From JAIEPM01 sp964546815 (lineage in GTDB: Bacteria > Cyanobacteriota > Vampirovibrionia > Obscuribacterales > Obscuribacteraceae): a stretch of 64,000 nt of DNA. The notes under the pieces are model-generated. The model was given only the letters and a program-made list of their open reading frames with translations, did not search any database and was not told the DNA's origin. This document shows positions 34,942 to 43,321 of this stretch, one piece after another; the first letter of the stretch is position 1, and every line of letters begins with the position of its first letter. The stretch lies in contig CAZJLR010000003.1 in assembly GCA_964546815.1 (NCBI GenBank), positions 124,001 to 188,000 on the forward strand, in the 5' to 3' direction. A program made the position numbers and the translations under genes.

Positions 34942-35479
34942 TACTATCGTCGTAGCTTTTTTCGCGGTAGTTGCCGTACTGACGGTTAGCCTGGCCGCGG
35001 GTGTTTTCGCTCAATCGTTTGAGTCAATACCAATCATCGCTTCAAACCCCGGCATCGGCGTGGTTGGCATAATACTGGTGATGGGAGCAATTGCTCACTT
35101 AATTGGGGCAGAACTTCCACCATTGATGATTACAGGCTCTCTAGCTACTTTTGTTGCCCTGACTTACAACCAAGAAGACCTCATCAAGTATTTGACTCTG
35201 GCTGCAATGCTTTTCACAGTCGGCATGTATGGCATGACGACTTCGCGTAATGCAGTAAGAGTTCTGATGTCGATAGAACTTATGCTCAACGCTGTAAACA
35301 TCAACCTGGTTGCATTTGCACGCTATGTTGATCCATCACTGGTGAAAGGACAACTGTTTGCCATATTCATTCTTGCAGTAGCTGCAGCCGAAGCCGCAGT
35401 CGGCTTGGCAATCGTTCTGGCAATATACAGAAACTCATCAACAGTCGATATGGAAAAATTCAATCTGCTCAAGTGGTAA
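34925..35479 (+). CDS. nuoK: NADH-quinone oxidoreductase subunit K with N-terminal extension
   Basis: The C-terminal 100 residues are a normal NuoK: LTLAAMLFTVGMYGMTTSRNAVRVLMSIELMLNAVNINLVAFARYVDP, with the membrane Glu in MSIELML, then LFAIFILAVAAAEAAVGLAIVLAIYR. Unusually, about 80 residues precede it, including at least two more hydrophobic segments (IVVAFFAVVAVLTVSLAAGVFA and IGVVGIILVMGAIAHLIGAE). NuoK is usually about 100 residues. The ATG at 34925 follows GAGAGGAAAGACA; an internal start was sought but none has a better site. It is the last nuo gene: nuoL, M, N, E, F and G are absent from the window. Confidence 0.9.
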   Translation: MWSKSNTIVVAFFAVVAVLTVSLAAGVFAQSFESIPIIASNPGIGVVGIILVMGAIAHLIGAELPPLMITGSLATFVALTYNQEDLIKYLTLAAMLFTVGMYGMTTSRNAVRVLMSIELMLNAVNINLVAFARYVDPSLVKGQLFAIFILAVAAAEAAVGLAIVLAIYRNSSTVDMEKFNLLKW

Positions 35480-35507
35480 ATCAGCTACAGCAGAACTGAA
35501 GCTTGAC

Positions 35508-36995
35508 TTAGATCGTGCAGGTGACTGCTCTAAAAGCAGCCATAGACTGAAGATAATCAACATGAATATCAAGCAGCCTCAATTCAGCTTCGGCTGAGGC
35601 ACGTTCTCGTTGATTGACGAGGAATAAAGTACTGTCGCCTGCAGCAAAACGACGGCGCTCACCATCTTCTACTTGCTTAGCTTTCTTGACTTCAAGAACA
35701 GCGGCTTCCCATCTTTCAGTTGAAGTGTTTATTGCAGAAACAGTGTCATCAACCTCTGCTTGAATTCTTCGCATCTCGACCTTTTCGTCAAAATTGAGTT
35801 TTTGTATCTTGAGTTGAGCTGCTTGAGTTTGCCCTCTAGCAGTTCTCTGTCTGAGCGGCAAAGATACGGCCATTCCAGCTCTCATGATTGGTCCTATGCC
35901 TTGCGGCCCGGTGTCGGCGCCCTGCGTTAAATAAGCATCCATAGCTGGAAGAATCATATTTTCGGCAAGTCGCAGCTCAATTTTTGCCTGCTCACGTTCT
36001 AGTGCAATTCTTTTTAGTTCAGGCCGTCTTTCTAGAGCTAATCTTCTTCCCTCATTCCAATCAGCACTGCTCATTATTTTCGGCACGGGACTGAGTGGCG
36101 GTACATCTGAGATAGCAGGTAGATTACCCGCTGCACCTCTATCGTCCCAAACAAAAACTGAAAGTTGTATCGATGCTTTTTGAAAGTCGCGTTCACTTTT
36201 AACGAGTGCGACCTGTCGCCTTTGTATCTCTTGCTCTGACTCAGCTATGTCGAGAGCAGGCAGGTCGCCTTTTTGCACACGTGCTCTTATCTGATCCACT
36301 CTTGCTTTGGCCAGAGACAGCAAATTTTTTGCAATTTCGACACGACTCTTTGCACCCACCCAGTCCCAATAGACTGCGGCTGCTTTAAGCAAAACTTCTA
36401 TCCTGTTGGCGCCATATACTTGATCTGCAATTGGCTCACCCAATTTGGCCTGATCTTCTGCAGCCTTTTTTTCATTGATTTTCAAACCACGAATAAGCGG
36501 CAGCGAAAGCCCCGCGTAATACTCACCACTTTTGCCTGTGGGCACAAACGGTGTTTTAGTGTCGTTTGGATTGAGCCGCATACCGGCAAAGACTTTGATT
36601 CCAGAACGTGTCAAAAGATCGACTCTCGACTCATTATGGACAGCATTTTTTGCAACGCCTGGCTTGAATGTATCTTGCACACGTTGATATTCGCTAAGGT
36701 GATTTAGCACCGGGTCGAAGGCACCAGACTTCTCAAGCCGCTTTGCGCTGGATATGCGTCTTTCTGCATCAGCGCTGTGAAGTTTAGGATAGTTTTTATC
36801 GACTATAGCGAGGAAATAATCAAGCGACCACTGTTTTGCATTCCCCTCGGAAAGCCCGATGATTGCCGGCGTTTTCGAAGCTTGACCCGATGATTCTTGG
36901 GACGCTTGCGCAGCACAGAAAAAATTTGTGCAGCTGAGATTAAGCACAAAGCACATAACAAACAGCATAGAAGCATTGTTTGACCGAGACAACAT
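35508..36995 (-). CDS. TolC-family outer-membrane channel protein
   Basis: The 495-residue protein has an N-terminal signal (SMLFVMCFVLNLSCTNFFCAAQA) and the two long helical repeats of outer-membrane efflux proteins: NRIEVLLKAAAVYWDWVGAKSRVEIAKNLLSLAKARVDQIRARVQKGDLPALDIAESEQEIQRRQVAL and the second beginning RRLALERRPELKRIALEREQAKIELRLAENMILP. It ends at a repeat of the same helical pattern. It follows the HlyD-type gene by 12 bases and completes a three-part exporter. The cargo is not evident. It converges with the nuo operon with 28 bases between stops. Confidence 0.85.
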   Translation of the reverse strand: MLSRSNNASMLFVMCFVLNLSCTNFFCAAQASQESSGQASKTPAIIGLSEGNAKQWSLDYFLAIVDKNYPKLHSADAERRISSAKRLEKSGAFDPVLNHLSEYQRVQDTFKPGVAKNAVHNESRVDLLTRSGIKVFAGMRLNPNDTKTPFVPTGKSGEYYAGLSLPLIRGLKINEKKAAEDQAKLGEPIADQVYGANRIEVLLKAAAVYWDWVGAKSRVEIAKNLLSLAKARVDQIRARVQKGDLPALDIAESEQEIQRRQVALVKSERDFQKASIQLSVFVWDDRGAAGNLPAISDVPPLSPVPKIMSSADWNEGRRLALERRPELKRIALEREQAKIELRLAENMILPAMDAYLTQGADTGPQGIGPIMRAGMAVSLPLRQRTARGQTQAAQLKIQKLNFDEKVEMRRIQAEVDDTVSAINTSTERWEAAVLEVKKAKQVEDGERRRFAAGDSTLFLVNQRERASAEAELRLLDIHVDYLQSMAAFRAVTCTI

Positions 36996-37007
36996 TTCTG
37001 CTTTTAC

Positions 37008-38420
37008 CTACTTTGATTTCCGCTTAACTTCGCTTTTGCCTTCCGAAAGTTTCTTCAAGCCAAGCTCTTCCGGCTCTACTGTTGCCGGAAATGAATTGAA
37101 TTGGCGCCAGAGCTCAAAACCCAAGCTGACAGTGTCAAGCATTATCCAGCCGTTCACTTCGGCACCAGGACGAAGGAATTTTGCCGCAGGCCAGGGCTCA
37201 TCGCGTCCATCTGCTATAGCCTCTTCGCCTGGTCTTACAATTACGCGATAGCTATAGCTGTTTCGTCCATCATCAATGGCATCGATTACCGCCACACGCC
37301 CACCAAAGGTACCAACTGCAATTGATGGCCAACCGGCAAATTGCAAAGCAGGCCAGCCGGCAAACTGCAGTCGGACAGGTCGGCCAACTGCAACTAGTGG
37401 AGCATCGTTGTCGCTAATTGTAAGCTCTGCAGCCAAGTCCTGAGTCTCAGGCGCAATGACTGCCAGTACAGTACCAGGATCAACGGTTTCACCAGCTCCA
37501 ACTTTGAGTAATCTAACTATCTTTCCGGCGGCAGGAGCGCGGACCTGACGTTGCGCGGCACGTTGCCTGACATTTTGTATCTCGTTGTCTAGTTTGTATA
37601 GATCACTAGAAGTTGAATCAATAGTCTCCTGAGCGGAAGACATCGCTGCAAGCAGGCTGCTTAATGCGGCATCTGTATCTGCAGCGACTTTGTCTTGATC
37701 GAGCAGTGCAACTTTCCTGTCTCTTTTTGCTAATTCGAGGGCTGCTTGCGCGCGCTCAAGATCTGTAAGAGCGCGAGTATTATCGAGCTCTGCCAGCTCC
37801 AAATCGCGCCGCGAACGCAAACCATTCTCATGCAAATCTTTCATGCGCTTCAAATTGAGGTCTGCAGTTAACGCATTTTGTTTAGCTGCCTCCACTGCCT
37901 GCTCAGCCGCCCAAATGCGATCTTTGGCTTGCTCAGCCTTCTCGCTTGCAGTCGGCAAAGCTGCTCCCTGCGAGTGCTTCAAACTCTCCAGTTGCTTTGC
38001 AAGCGCCTCATAGCGAGCTTTTGCCGCTGTTTTGCGATGTTCTAGTGCCTGCTTTTGCAAAGAAAGTCTATTTTCTTGTTCTGGGTCGAGAAATTTTGGA
38101 TCGAGATCGCACAGCTCTGCAATCAGCTCAGCTTTTTTCACTACCTGTCCGTCTTTGACAAACCATTGCTTTAGTCGTGCCGGTATTTGCGCTTCAATAT
38201 TCTGGGGTCGGTCCATGGGAGAAAGAATGATTACTTTTCCCGATCCCGAAATACTCTGCTGCCAGGGCGCGTAGGTGAGGATGATGCTTATCGACAGGAA
38301 AATAAACAAGAGCAAAATGGCGACTGTTCTATAGCCACCAGATGTAGCAACTGCCTTCAATGATTCATAGTCGCTTTTACTGGACGAACTATTTACTTGT
38401 TGCTGACTTATCACTCCCAT
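37008..38420 (-). CDS. HlyD-family membrane fusion (periplasmic adaptor) protein
   Basis: The 470-residue protein starts cytoplasmic, then one membrane helix (TVAILLLFIFLSISIILTYAPW), then a barrel-sandwich half (GSGKVIILSPMDRPQNIEAQIPARLKQWFVKDGQVVKKAELIAEL). A long coiled coil (about 110-280) is followed by the other lipoyl half (QVRAPAAGKIVRLLKVGAGETVDPGTVLAVI). A short tandem, LQFAGWPALQFAGWPS, lies in the beta-barrel region. This is the classical type I secretion or MacA/HlyD order, joining the ABC transporter to the TolC-like channel. It begins 2 bases after the ABC gene's stop. Confidence 0.87.
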   Translation of the reverse strand: MGVISQQQVNSSSSKSDYESLKAVATSGGYRTVAILLLFIFLSISIILTYAPWQQSISGSGKVIILSPMDRPQNIEAQIPARLKQWFVKDGQVVKKAELIAELCDLDPKFLDPEQENRLSLQKQALEHRKTAAKARYEALAKQLESLKHSQGAALPTASEKAEQAKDRIWAAEQAVEAAKQNALTADLNLKRMKDLHENGLRSRRDLELAELDNTRALTDLERAQAALELAKRDRKVALLDQDKVAADTDAALSSLLAAMSSAQETIDSTSSDLYKLDNEIQNVRQRAAQRQVRAPAAGKIVRLLKVGAGETVDPGTVLAVIAPETQDLAAELTISDNDAPLVAVGRPVRLQFAGWPALQFAGWPSIAVGTFGGRVAVIDAIDDGRNSYSYRVIVRPGEEAIADGRDEPWPAAKFLRPGAEVNGWIMLDTVSLGFELWRQFNSFPATVEPEELGLKKLSEGKSEVKRKSK

Positions 38421-38422
38421 TT

Positions 38423-40222
38423 TTATTTGCTCCCAATTCGTTCAACACTGGCTTTCTCAACCCTGCGAATCTGATTAGCAAGGTCAGGAAAGAGCGTTGA
38501 GAACTCGCTTTCAATTCTCGAAGACAATTCGGCTGGCGAGCCTTGCTCAGCAATCACGCCCATACTCAGAACAAGAATTTTGTCTGAGCGCATTACTACT
38601 TGTGCATCGTGTGAAATATCGAGAACTGTCCAGTTTTTATCGCGTGAGAAAAGCTGCTCTATGATCATCATTTTTGTTCGTTCATCAATTCCGGTAAAAG
38701 CTTCATCGAGGATGAGAAGCTTGGGTCTGCCCGCGATAGCTCTGGCGATGAGCAGCCTTTGCACCTGGCCGCGAGATAGATTTCGTCCGCCGCTCACCAG
38801 TATCGTTCTGATGCCATCATGCATGCCCACGAGGTCGTTGGAGAACTGAGCAATATCGAGTGCCCATCGGATATCCCGGTGAGAAACTGTCTCTCTGCCC
38901 AATCCAACATTATCTTCAATAGTGCCTTCAAAAATTTCGTTTATGTCACCAACAAAACCAACTTTGGTGCGCAAACTTTTCAGGTTTAAATCTCTTATGT
39001 CATAGCCACCAATTTCTACAGTTCCATGACCGGCTTCCTGCAATCCGGAAATAAGAGAAACCAGGGTCGTTTTGCCGGCGCCGCTTGCACCTACAAGACT
39101 CACTCGTTGCCCAGCTTCAATATAAAGGTCAAGTCCCGATATAATTTCAGGACTATCAGCGTATGAAAAGCCCAGATGAAGGCACTCAACACTAAGACCT
39201 TCACTGCTTTCTGAAATTTCAATTCCATCAGATCGCTCTAGCGGAAGATCACTTAAGTGGCCGATTTTATCTAGACCAGTGAGTAAATCATAAAAGGTAT
39301 CGCAGTTGCGTATGAGCTTTTCCAGGGCGCTCAAGACGTTTAGAACTACGAGCTCGGCTGCAACCAATTGGCCCAAAGTCAGTTGTCTATTAATGACCAA
39401 CCAACCACCTATAGCCAGAATTCCGGCACTCGCCATTGCCTGAAAAAAATATGTGCCGAATGCCTGCCTGAATAGCACTGAAAAATGTGCTCTGCGTGCT
39501 CGCAAATAATTCAGCACCAGATTATCAGAGCGCTTCACCAGATATGCAGTGACTCCGTTTGTTTTGAGACTCGTCTGGCATCGGCCCATGTCTTCAAGCC
39601 ATTCAGCAACGCCATACTTTAGTGCAGATTCCTTAATGCTCGACCTCAGTCCACCGATACCAAGGACGTTGATTGAAAAAACAATGAAAAGCATTATTGC
39701 TATGTCGAACGCCAGCAAAAGTGGGCTATAAAACGCCATCAAAATCATTCCAACAAATACTTGCAAAAGTGCGCTTGGTCCCTCAAGCAGCAGTTTGCCC
39801 CAGCTCTTCTCGACAGTAATAACGTCGAAAAATCGATTTATCAAAGCCGGCATGTACTCGTTGTGAAGAGCCGAAGCTTTGATTGAGGGGATGCGTTCAC
39901 TCAAAGTTAAAGTTATGCGTGCAAAAATACGCTGTTGCAGATTTTCAACCAGTGACAGCTGCATCATGCGCAATACACCCGCAAATAGCAGCCCTCCAAG
40001 AACAAGCAAAGACAAGACGATGAGTGGCTGCAGAAAAATGCCGGCAGCAATTGTGTTAACCAGCGCCTGCGCTGCTAATGGCACAGCTAGCGAAATCAGC
40101 CCTGTTATCACTGTGTATACAGTGAGGACACCCAAATCTTGCCTGTCCAGTTTCAGCAATGACCAAAACCGTTTAACCGGCGTTTCATGAATTGCCTGAT
40201 TTGAGCCGTGCGCAGATGTCAT
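38423..40222 (-). CDS. ABC transporter, fused permease and ATPase, of a type I-like exporter
   Basis: The 599-residue half-transporter has five to six membrane helices (about 40-310) and an ATPase domain with Walker A SLVGASGAGKTTLVS, a Q-loop region, signature VSGGRNLSRGQVQRLLIARA (LSRGQ variant of LSGGQ), Walker B PKLLILDEAF and the H-loop VLDISHDAQVV. No C39 peptidase domain precedes it, so it does not cut leader peptides. It forms an operon with HlyD- and TolC-like genes. The ATG at 40222 has GGAG 11 bases upstream; AAAGGAAGG just before it also serves a five-codon open frame that overlaps the start. A perfect palindrome lies 49 bases upstream. Confidence 0.88.
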   Translation of the reverse strand: MTSAHGSNQAIHETPVKRFWSLLKLDRQDLGVLTVYTVITGLISLAVPLAAQALVNTIAAGIFLQPLIVLSLLVLGGLLFAGVLRMMQLSLVENLQQRIFARITLTLSERIPSIKASALHNEYMPALINRFFDVITVEKSWGKLLLEGPSALLQVFVGMILMAFYSPLLLAFDIAIMLFIVFSINVLGIGGLRSSIKESALKYGVAEWLEDMGRCQTSLKTNGVTAYLVKRSDNLVLNYLRARRAHFSVLFRQAFGTYFFQAMASAGILAIGGWLVINRQLTLGQLVAAELVVLNVLSALEKLIRNCDTFYDLLTGLDKIGHLSDLPLERSDGIEISESSEGLSVECLHLGFSYADSPEIISGLDLYIEAGQRVSLVGASGAGKTTLVSLISGLQEAGHGTVEIGGYDIRDLNLKSLRTKVGFVGDINEIFEGTIEDNVGLGRETVSHRDIRWALDIAQFSNDLVGMHDGIRTILVSGGRNLSRGQVQRLLIARAIAGRPKLLILDEAFTGIDERTKMMIIEQLFSRDKNWTVLDISHDAQVVMRSDKILVLSMGVIAEQGSPAELSSRIESEFSTLFPDLANQIRRVEKASVERIGSK

Positions 40223-40270
40223 AAGCGCAACTCCATTTCGCCTTCCTTTTCTGAACTTAGCATTAAACAT

Positions 40271-40298
40271 GCAAATATGCAATCTTTTGCATATTTGC
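40271..40298. promoter_or_regulatory. perfect 12-bp palindrome upstream of the exporter operon
   Basis: GCAAATATGCAA (40271-40282) and TTGCATATTTGC (40287-40298) are exact reverse complements with a 4-base spacer TCTT. It lies in the divergent region between the ABC gene and the HEAT-like gene, close to a possible minus-strand -10 (CATAAT). No T-run follows, so an operator is more likely than a terminator. Confidence 0.6.
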
Positions 40299-40507
40299 TT
40301 ATTATGATACATGCCTGGCGCTAAACAGAGAAGGCCAATCTTTAAGAAGCTTTCTACAAGCTTTCACCATAGGCATTCCGAGACATAGCACTATAGTTGA
40401 GCGCTATCTACCAATCTAGGATTTGCTCTTTCCACTTTTTGGCGATGTGTGATAAGTCCCTATTTTGCTATGTTTTCATACAGATAGGTTCTATGGAGGA
40501 CGCCGAC

Positions 40508-40867
40508 ATGTTTACACAACAGACTCACAATGGCGACGCGTTAGCGTCTTCCCATTTTGTATTCCAATTAGCAAAAGAAAGAAGGATTGAGATTGCCGCC
40601 AGTACTGAACACGACCAACTTCTGTGCCTTCTAGCGCATGATCTTGAAGTAGAAGTGCGACTCAGTTTACTCGACAACAACTGCCTTCCTGGCACAATCC
40701 TTGAGCTTCTTTCTTTTGACGAGCACCCCGATGTTCGCTATGCAGTTGCAGAAGATTACAGAAGTCCACAGGAAGTTTTGGAACGACTGATTGCTGACGA
40801 GAATCCTTATGTTGCAAATCGAGCAGGACGCACCATGCATAGAATTTCACTTTCAGTTGCCGCCTGA
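40508..40867 (+). CDS. small HEAT-like repeat protein
   Basis: A 119-residue soluble protein whose centre resembles two or three degenerate HEAT/leucine-rich-variant repeats: LLCLLAHDLEVEVRLSLLDNNCLPGTILELLSFDEHPDVRYAVAEDYRSPQEVLERLIADENPYVANRAGRTM. The paired helices with (D/E)(H/P)xVRxAVAxD are typical. The ATG at 40508 follows GGAGGA at seven bases; upstream in-frame codons have no ribosome-binding site. It is followed 44 bases later by another small gene. It diverges from the ABC exporter. Such repeats bind proteins; the partner is unknown. Confidence 0.65.
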   Translation: MFTQQTHNGDALASSHFVFQLAKERRIEIAASTEHDQLLCLLAHDLEVEVRLSLLDNNCLPGTILELLSFDEHPDVRYAVAEDYRSPQEVLERLIADENPYVANRAGRTMHRISLSVAA

Positions 40868-40911
40868 GAAATTTGGCACAATTTTTCATGCATTTAATCG
40901 AGGAAGGAGCC

Positions 40912-41283
40912 ATGCAAAACACTTACTGTAGCGAACACACAATGATTAAAGACGTTATCATGCCTTATCTGCGTGAGCACTGGGATGAAATTGATAAACC
41001 TATATTCCACAAAGCAAGAAAAGATGGCAGACTCGACAGAGACGAACTGAGCTGCGCCTATCAGCGAGCTCTTAGCGAAAAGCGTCCAGTTGACGCATAC
41101 ATTCTCAATCAATTATTGATACGATACGACAAAATCTGTTGTGCTTACGCTGATGGATATTACCAAAAGGAAGAAGCAGTGCTCGGTATTTCCGAAGAGG
41201 ACATATCTGTTTACGAGCAATTAGTAAGTCCCGCATTTAACAAGAACAGCGGCGCAGTTCCAATACCCAGAGATTGGTTCTGA
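40912..41283 (+). CDS. small hypothetical soluble protein
   Basis: A 123-residue protein, mostly helical and charged (MIKDVIMPYLREHWDEIDKPIFHKARKDGRLDRDELSCAYQRALSEKRPVDAYILNQLLIRYDKICCAYADGYY). It is not a recognised family. It has no signal peptide or membrane segment and only a few Cys (CC at the centre). GGAAGGAG lies directly before the ATG at 40912. It follows the HEAT-like gene on the same strand and ends before a strong terminator. Possible roles, such as a regulator of the nearby exporter or histidine kinase, cannot be supported from the sequence. Confidence 0.5.
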   Translation: MQNTYCSEHTMIKDVIMPYLREHWDEIDKPIFHKARKDGRLDRDELSCAYQRALSEKRPVDAYILNQLLIRYDKICCAYADGYYQKEEAVLGISEEDISVYEQLVSPAFNKNSGAVPIPRDWF

Positions 41284-41341
41284 GTCGATAAGCACTAGAC
41301 AGATCTTCAACATTTCAATCGAGCTGGACACAAGCCTGAAT

Positions 41342-41388
41342 GATCACATTGCTGTTTGAAAAGCGGCAATGTGATCGTCCGGGTCTTT
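41342..41388 (+). terminator. intrinsic terminator between convergent genes
   Basis: GATCACATTGC and GCAATGTGATC form a perfect 11-bp stem around 13 bases, followed by GTCCGGGTCTTTT on the plus strand. It lies between the convergent small gene and the histidine kinase gene and may serve both. Confidence 0.65.
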
Positions 41389-41400
41389 TAAATGAGCGTT

Positions 41401-43143
41401 TCACGAAGTCAAAGAAAAGTCACGAGGCAAACTCAAAACGAATTCGCAGCCTTCAGCTGAGGTGCTAAAAAAGAGATCGCAGTGCAACGACCGTGCGATC
41501 TTCTGGCTAAGATAGAGACCCACGCCATGACCTAGATGGTCTGCCGATTCGCTTGAACAAAGCTCTTCGAAAAGTCGAGCGCGCTGCAGATCTGAAATAC
41601 CAGGTCCACAATCGATAACACTCAATTTCAGCCTGTCTTTAACTGATTCTGCCTTAAGTGTAATAGTCGAATTACTTGGACTATATTTTATGGCATTGTC
41701 TAGAAGATTGATTATGATGCGTGAAATCAAAACTTTATCGGTTTCGACCTCCAGATTGCAATTCAGGTCAAGCAAAAACTCTAAGTTCTTTTTCTTTGAA
41801 AGTGGCTGCATCTTGCTTATCGCAAGTTCTAAATCGTCCCGCAAGTCGACTTTGCGTACATTCGGTAGGCTCGAAGCTGCTTCCAATTTATAGATATCCA
41901 AAAAATCACCAATCATAGAAAGCATCTGGATGTTAGAGGCAACAACCTTTTCCAAAATCTCTTTGCTTTCAGGCGAACCTAAACTGATTGAATCGTCAAT
42001 CAGGAGATTAAGCACCGCACTATTTCCAACTAGCGGGTTTTTCAAATCGTGAGTAAGTGCAGCAATGAAATCGCGCTTTTGTTCCTGCAGAGAAATCAAA
42101 GCACTTATGTCTCTGGCTACAAACATAGCACCAATAACATCGTCTCCGTTCAATAGAGGCGAAGCAGAGACAGAAAGGTTCATCGCCCGCCCTCCTTTGC
42201 CATACCAGACAGTGTTATAAGGTTCGACATTTCGCTTCTGTCCTAGCTCATCGAAAGCGCGTCTTAGTTCAATCTGCTTTTCATTTCCAACTAAAATATC
42301 AATTTTGGCTCCAAGAGCCTCAGCAGCCGGTAGAGAAAAGAGAAGCTCAGATGCTGGGTTCCAGCTGTCAATTCGCTGGTCGATTCCAGTTGAAAAGATT
42401 GCGTCATGACTGCTTTTAACGAGTGTAGCCAGGCGGTGCGCTGCATCAGCATTTTTTCTTGTATGCCTGGAATAAGCCAGAAGCGAAAGCCCAAGAATAA
42501 TTGATGTAATCAGCAATAGTGATTGAATAGTAGCTACAACTGCCATCTGAGTAGAAACGTTTTGCAGCTCTTCGCGACAATTTTCAAAGTCAATTAGCTG
42601 AGCATGTCTCATTTTGGTCAATATGCTGCGCATCTTGTGAGCACGCCCCGAAGTCTCATCGATTTTCATCGATTTGATTACTTCGACCAGCCCTTTGTCT
42701 CTTCTGATTTGCTGAAGGCTCTTCATGCTCTCCAGTTCTTGTTTAACGATTAAACCAATAGACTCAATCTCACCCCTGTAGGCAGGGTAACTTGTAGAAA
42801 AATTGGCACTCAACTTTGTAAACTCTACATCGGCAGCGCCCAGTGCCTCCAAAAACTTATTAAAACTAGATTCATCACCGGCTGTCATACTCACAGAATG
42901 CAAGTCTTCAGTAGTATCAAACCAATCCATAAATTGTTCAGATCGAGACATGAAAGACTCAAGACCTGAAACGTGCGCAGCTGCCTTTCGAATCAGACCA
43001 TCGGTATTCCAGGCAAAATATCCTGCCATTGCAGCGCCAACAACTGATGTAGCCAACAGCCCCTTCAGCAAGAACTCAGCATGCCGCTCAAGCTTCGCGT
43101 CGTCAATTAGCGCTATGCCGAAAGCCTCACGAATTGACCACAT
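41401..43143 (-). CDS. membrane-bound sensor histidine kinase with PAS domain
   Basis: The 580-residue kinase has membrane helices at about 27-46 and 201-225 with a helical periplasmic sensor between. A PAS domain (about 238-350, SHDAIFSTGIDQRIDSWNPASELL) is followed by the phosphoacceptor site FIAALTHDLKNPL (H365) and an ATPase domain with N-box IIINLLDNAIKYS (N483), G1 VIDCGPGIS and G2 GHGVGLYLSQKIA. All catalytic motifs are intact. It has no adjacent minus-strand regulator, but a divergent gene pair encodes a kinase-like PAS protein and a NarL-type response regulator. The signal sensed is unknown. Confidence 0.9.
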   Translation of the reverse strand: MWSIREAFGIALIDDAKLERHAEFLLKGLLATSVVGAAMAGYFAWNTDGLIRKAAAHVSGLESFMSRSEQFMDWFDTTEDLHSVSMTAGDESSFNKFLEALGAADVEFTKLSANFSTSYPAYRGEIESIGLIVKQELESMKSLQQIRRDKGLVEVIKSMKIDETSGRAHKMRSILTKMRHAQLIDFENCREELQNVSTQMAVVATIQSLLLITSIILGLSLLAYSRHTRKNADAAHRLATLVKSSHDAIFSTGIDQRIDSWNPASELLFSLPAAEALGAKIDILVGNEKQIELRRAFDELGQKRNVEPYNTVWYGKGGRAMNLSVSASPLLNGDDVIGAMFVARDISALISLQEQKRDFIAALTHDLKNPLVGNSAVLNLLIDDSISLGSPESKEILEKVVASNIQMLSMIGDFLDIYKLEAASSLPNVRKVDLRDDLELAISKMQPLSKKKNLEFLLDLNCNLEVETDKVLISRIIINLLDNAIKYSPSNSTITLKAESVKDRLKLSVIDCGPGISDLQRARLFEELCSSESADHLGHGVGLYLSQKIARSLHCDLFFSTSAEGCEFVLSLPRDFSLTS

Positions 43144-43321
43144 AAATCATCACCTGAAAAGCTAGATCTATCATAAATTTGTCAGGGTAAAAGAACATCC
43201 GCTCACTATACGATTTAAATTCATCCTGGAGTGTGATTTTAGATCAACTTGAGTGTGAGTGATTATATGAGCCAATCCTCTAAACTTGATAAGAGGCACC
43301 CTTTTAAAAGCTGAGAATCAA

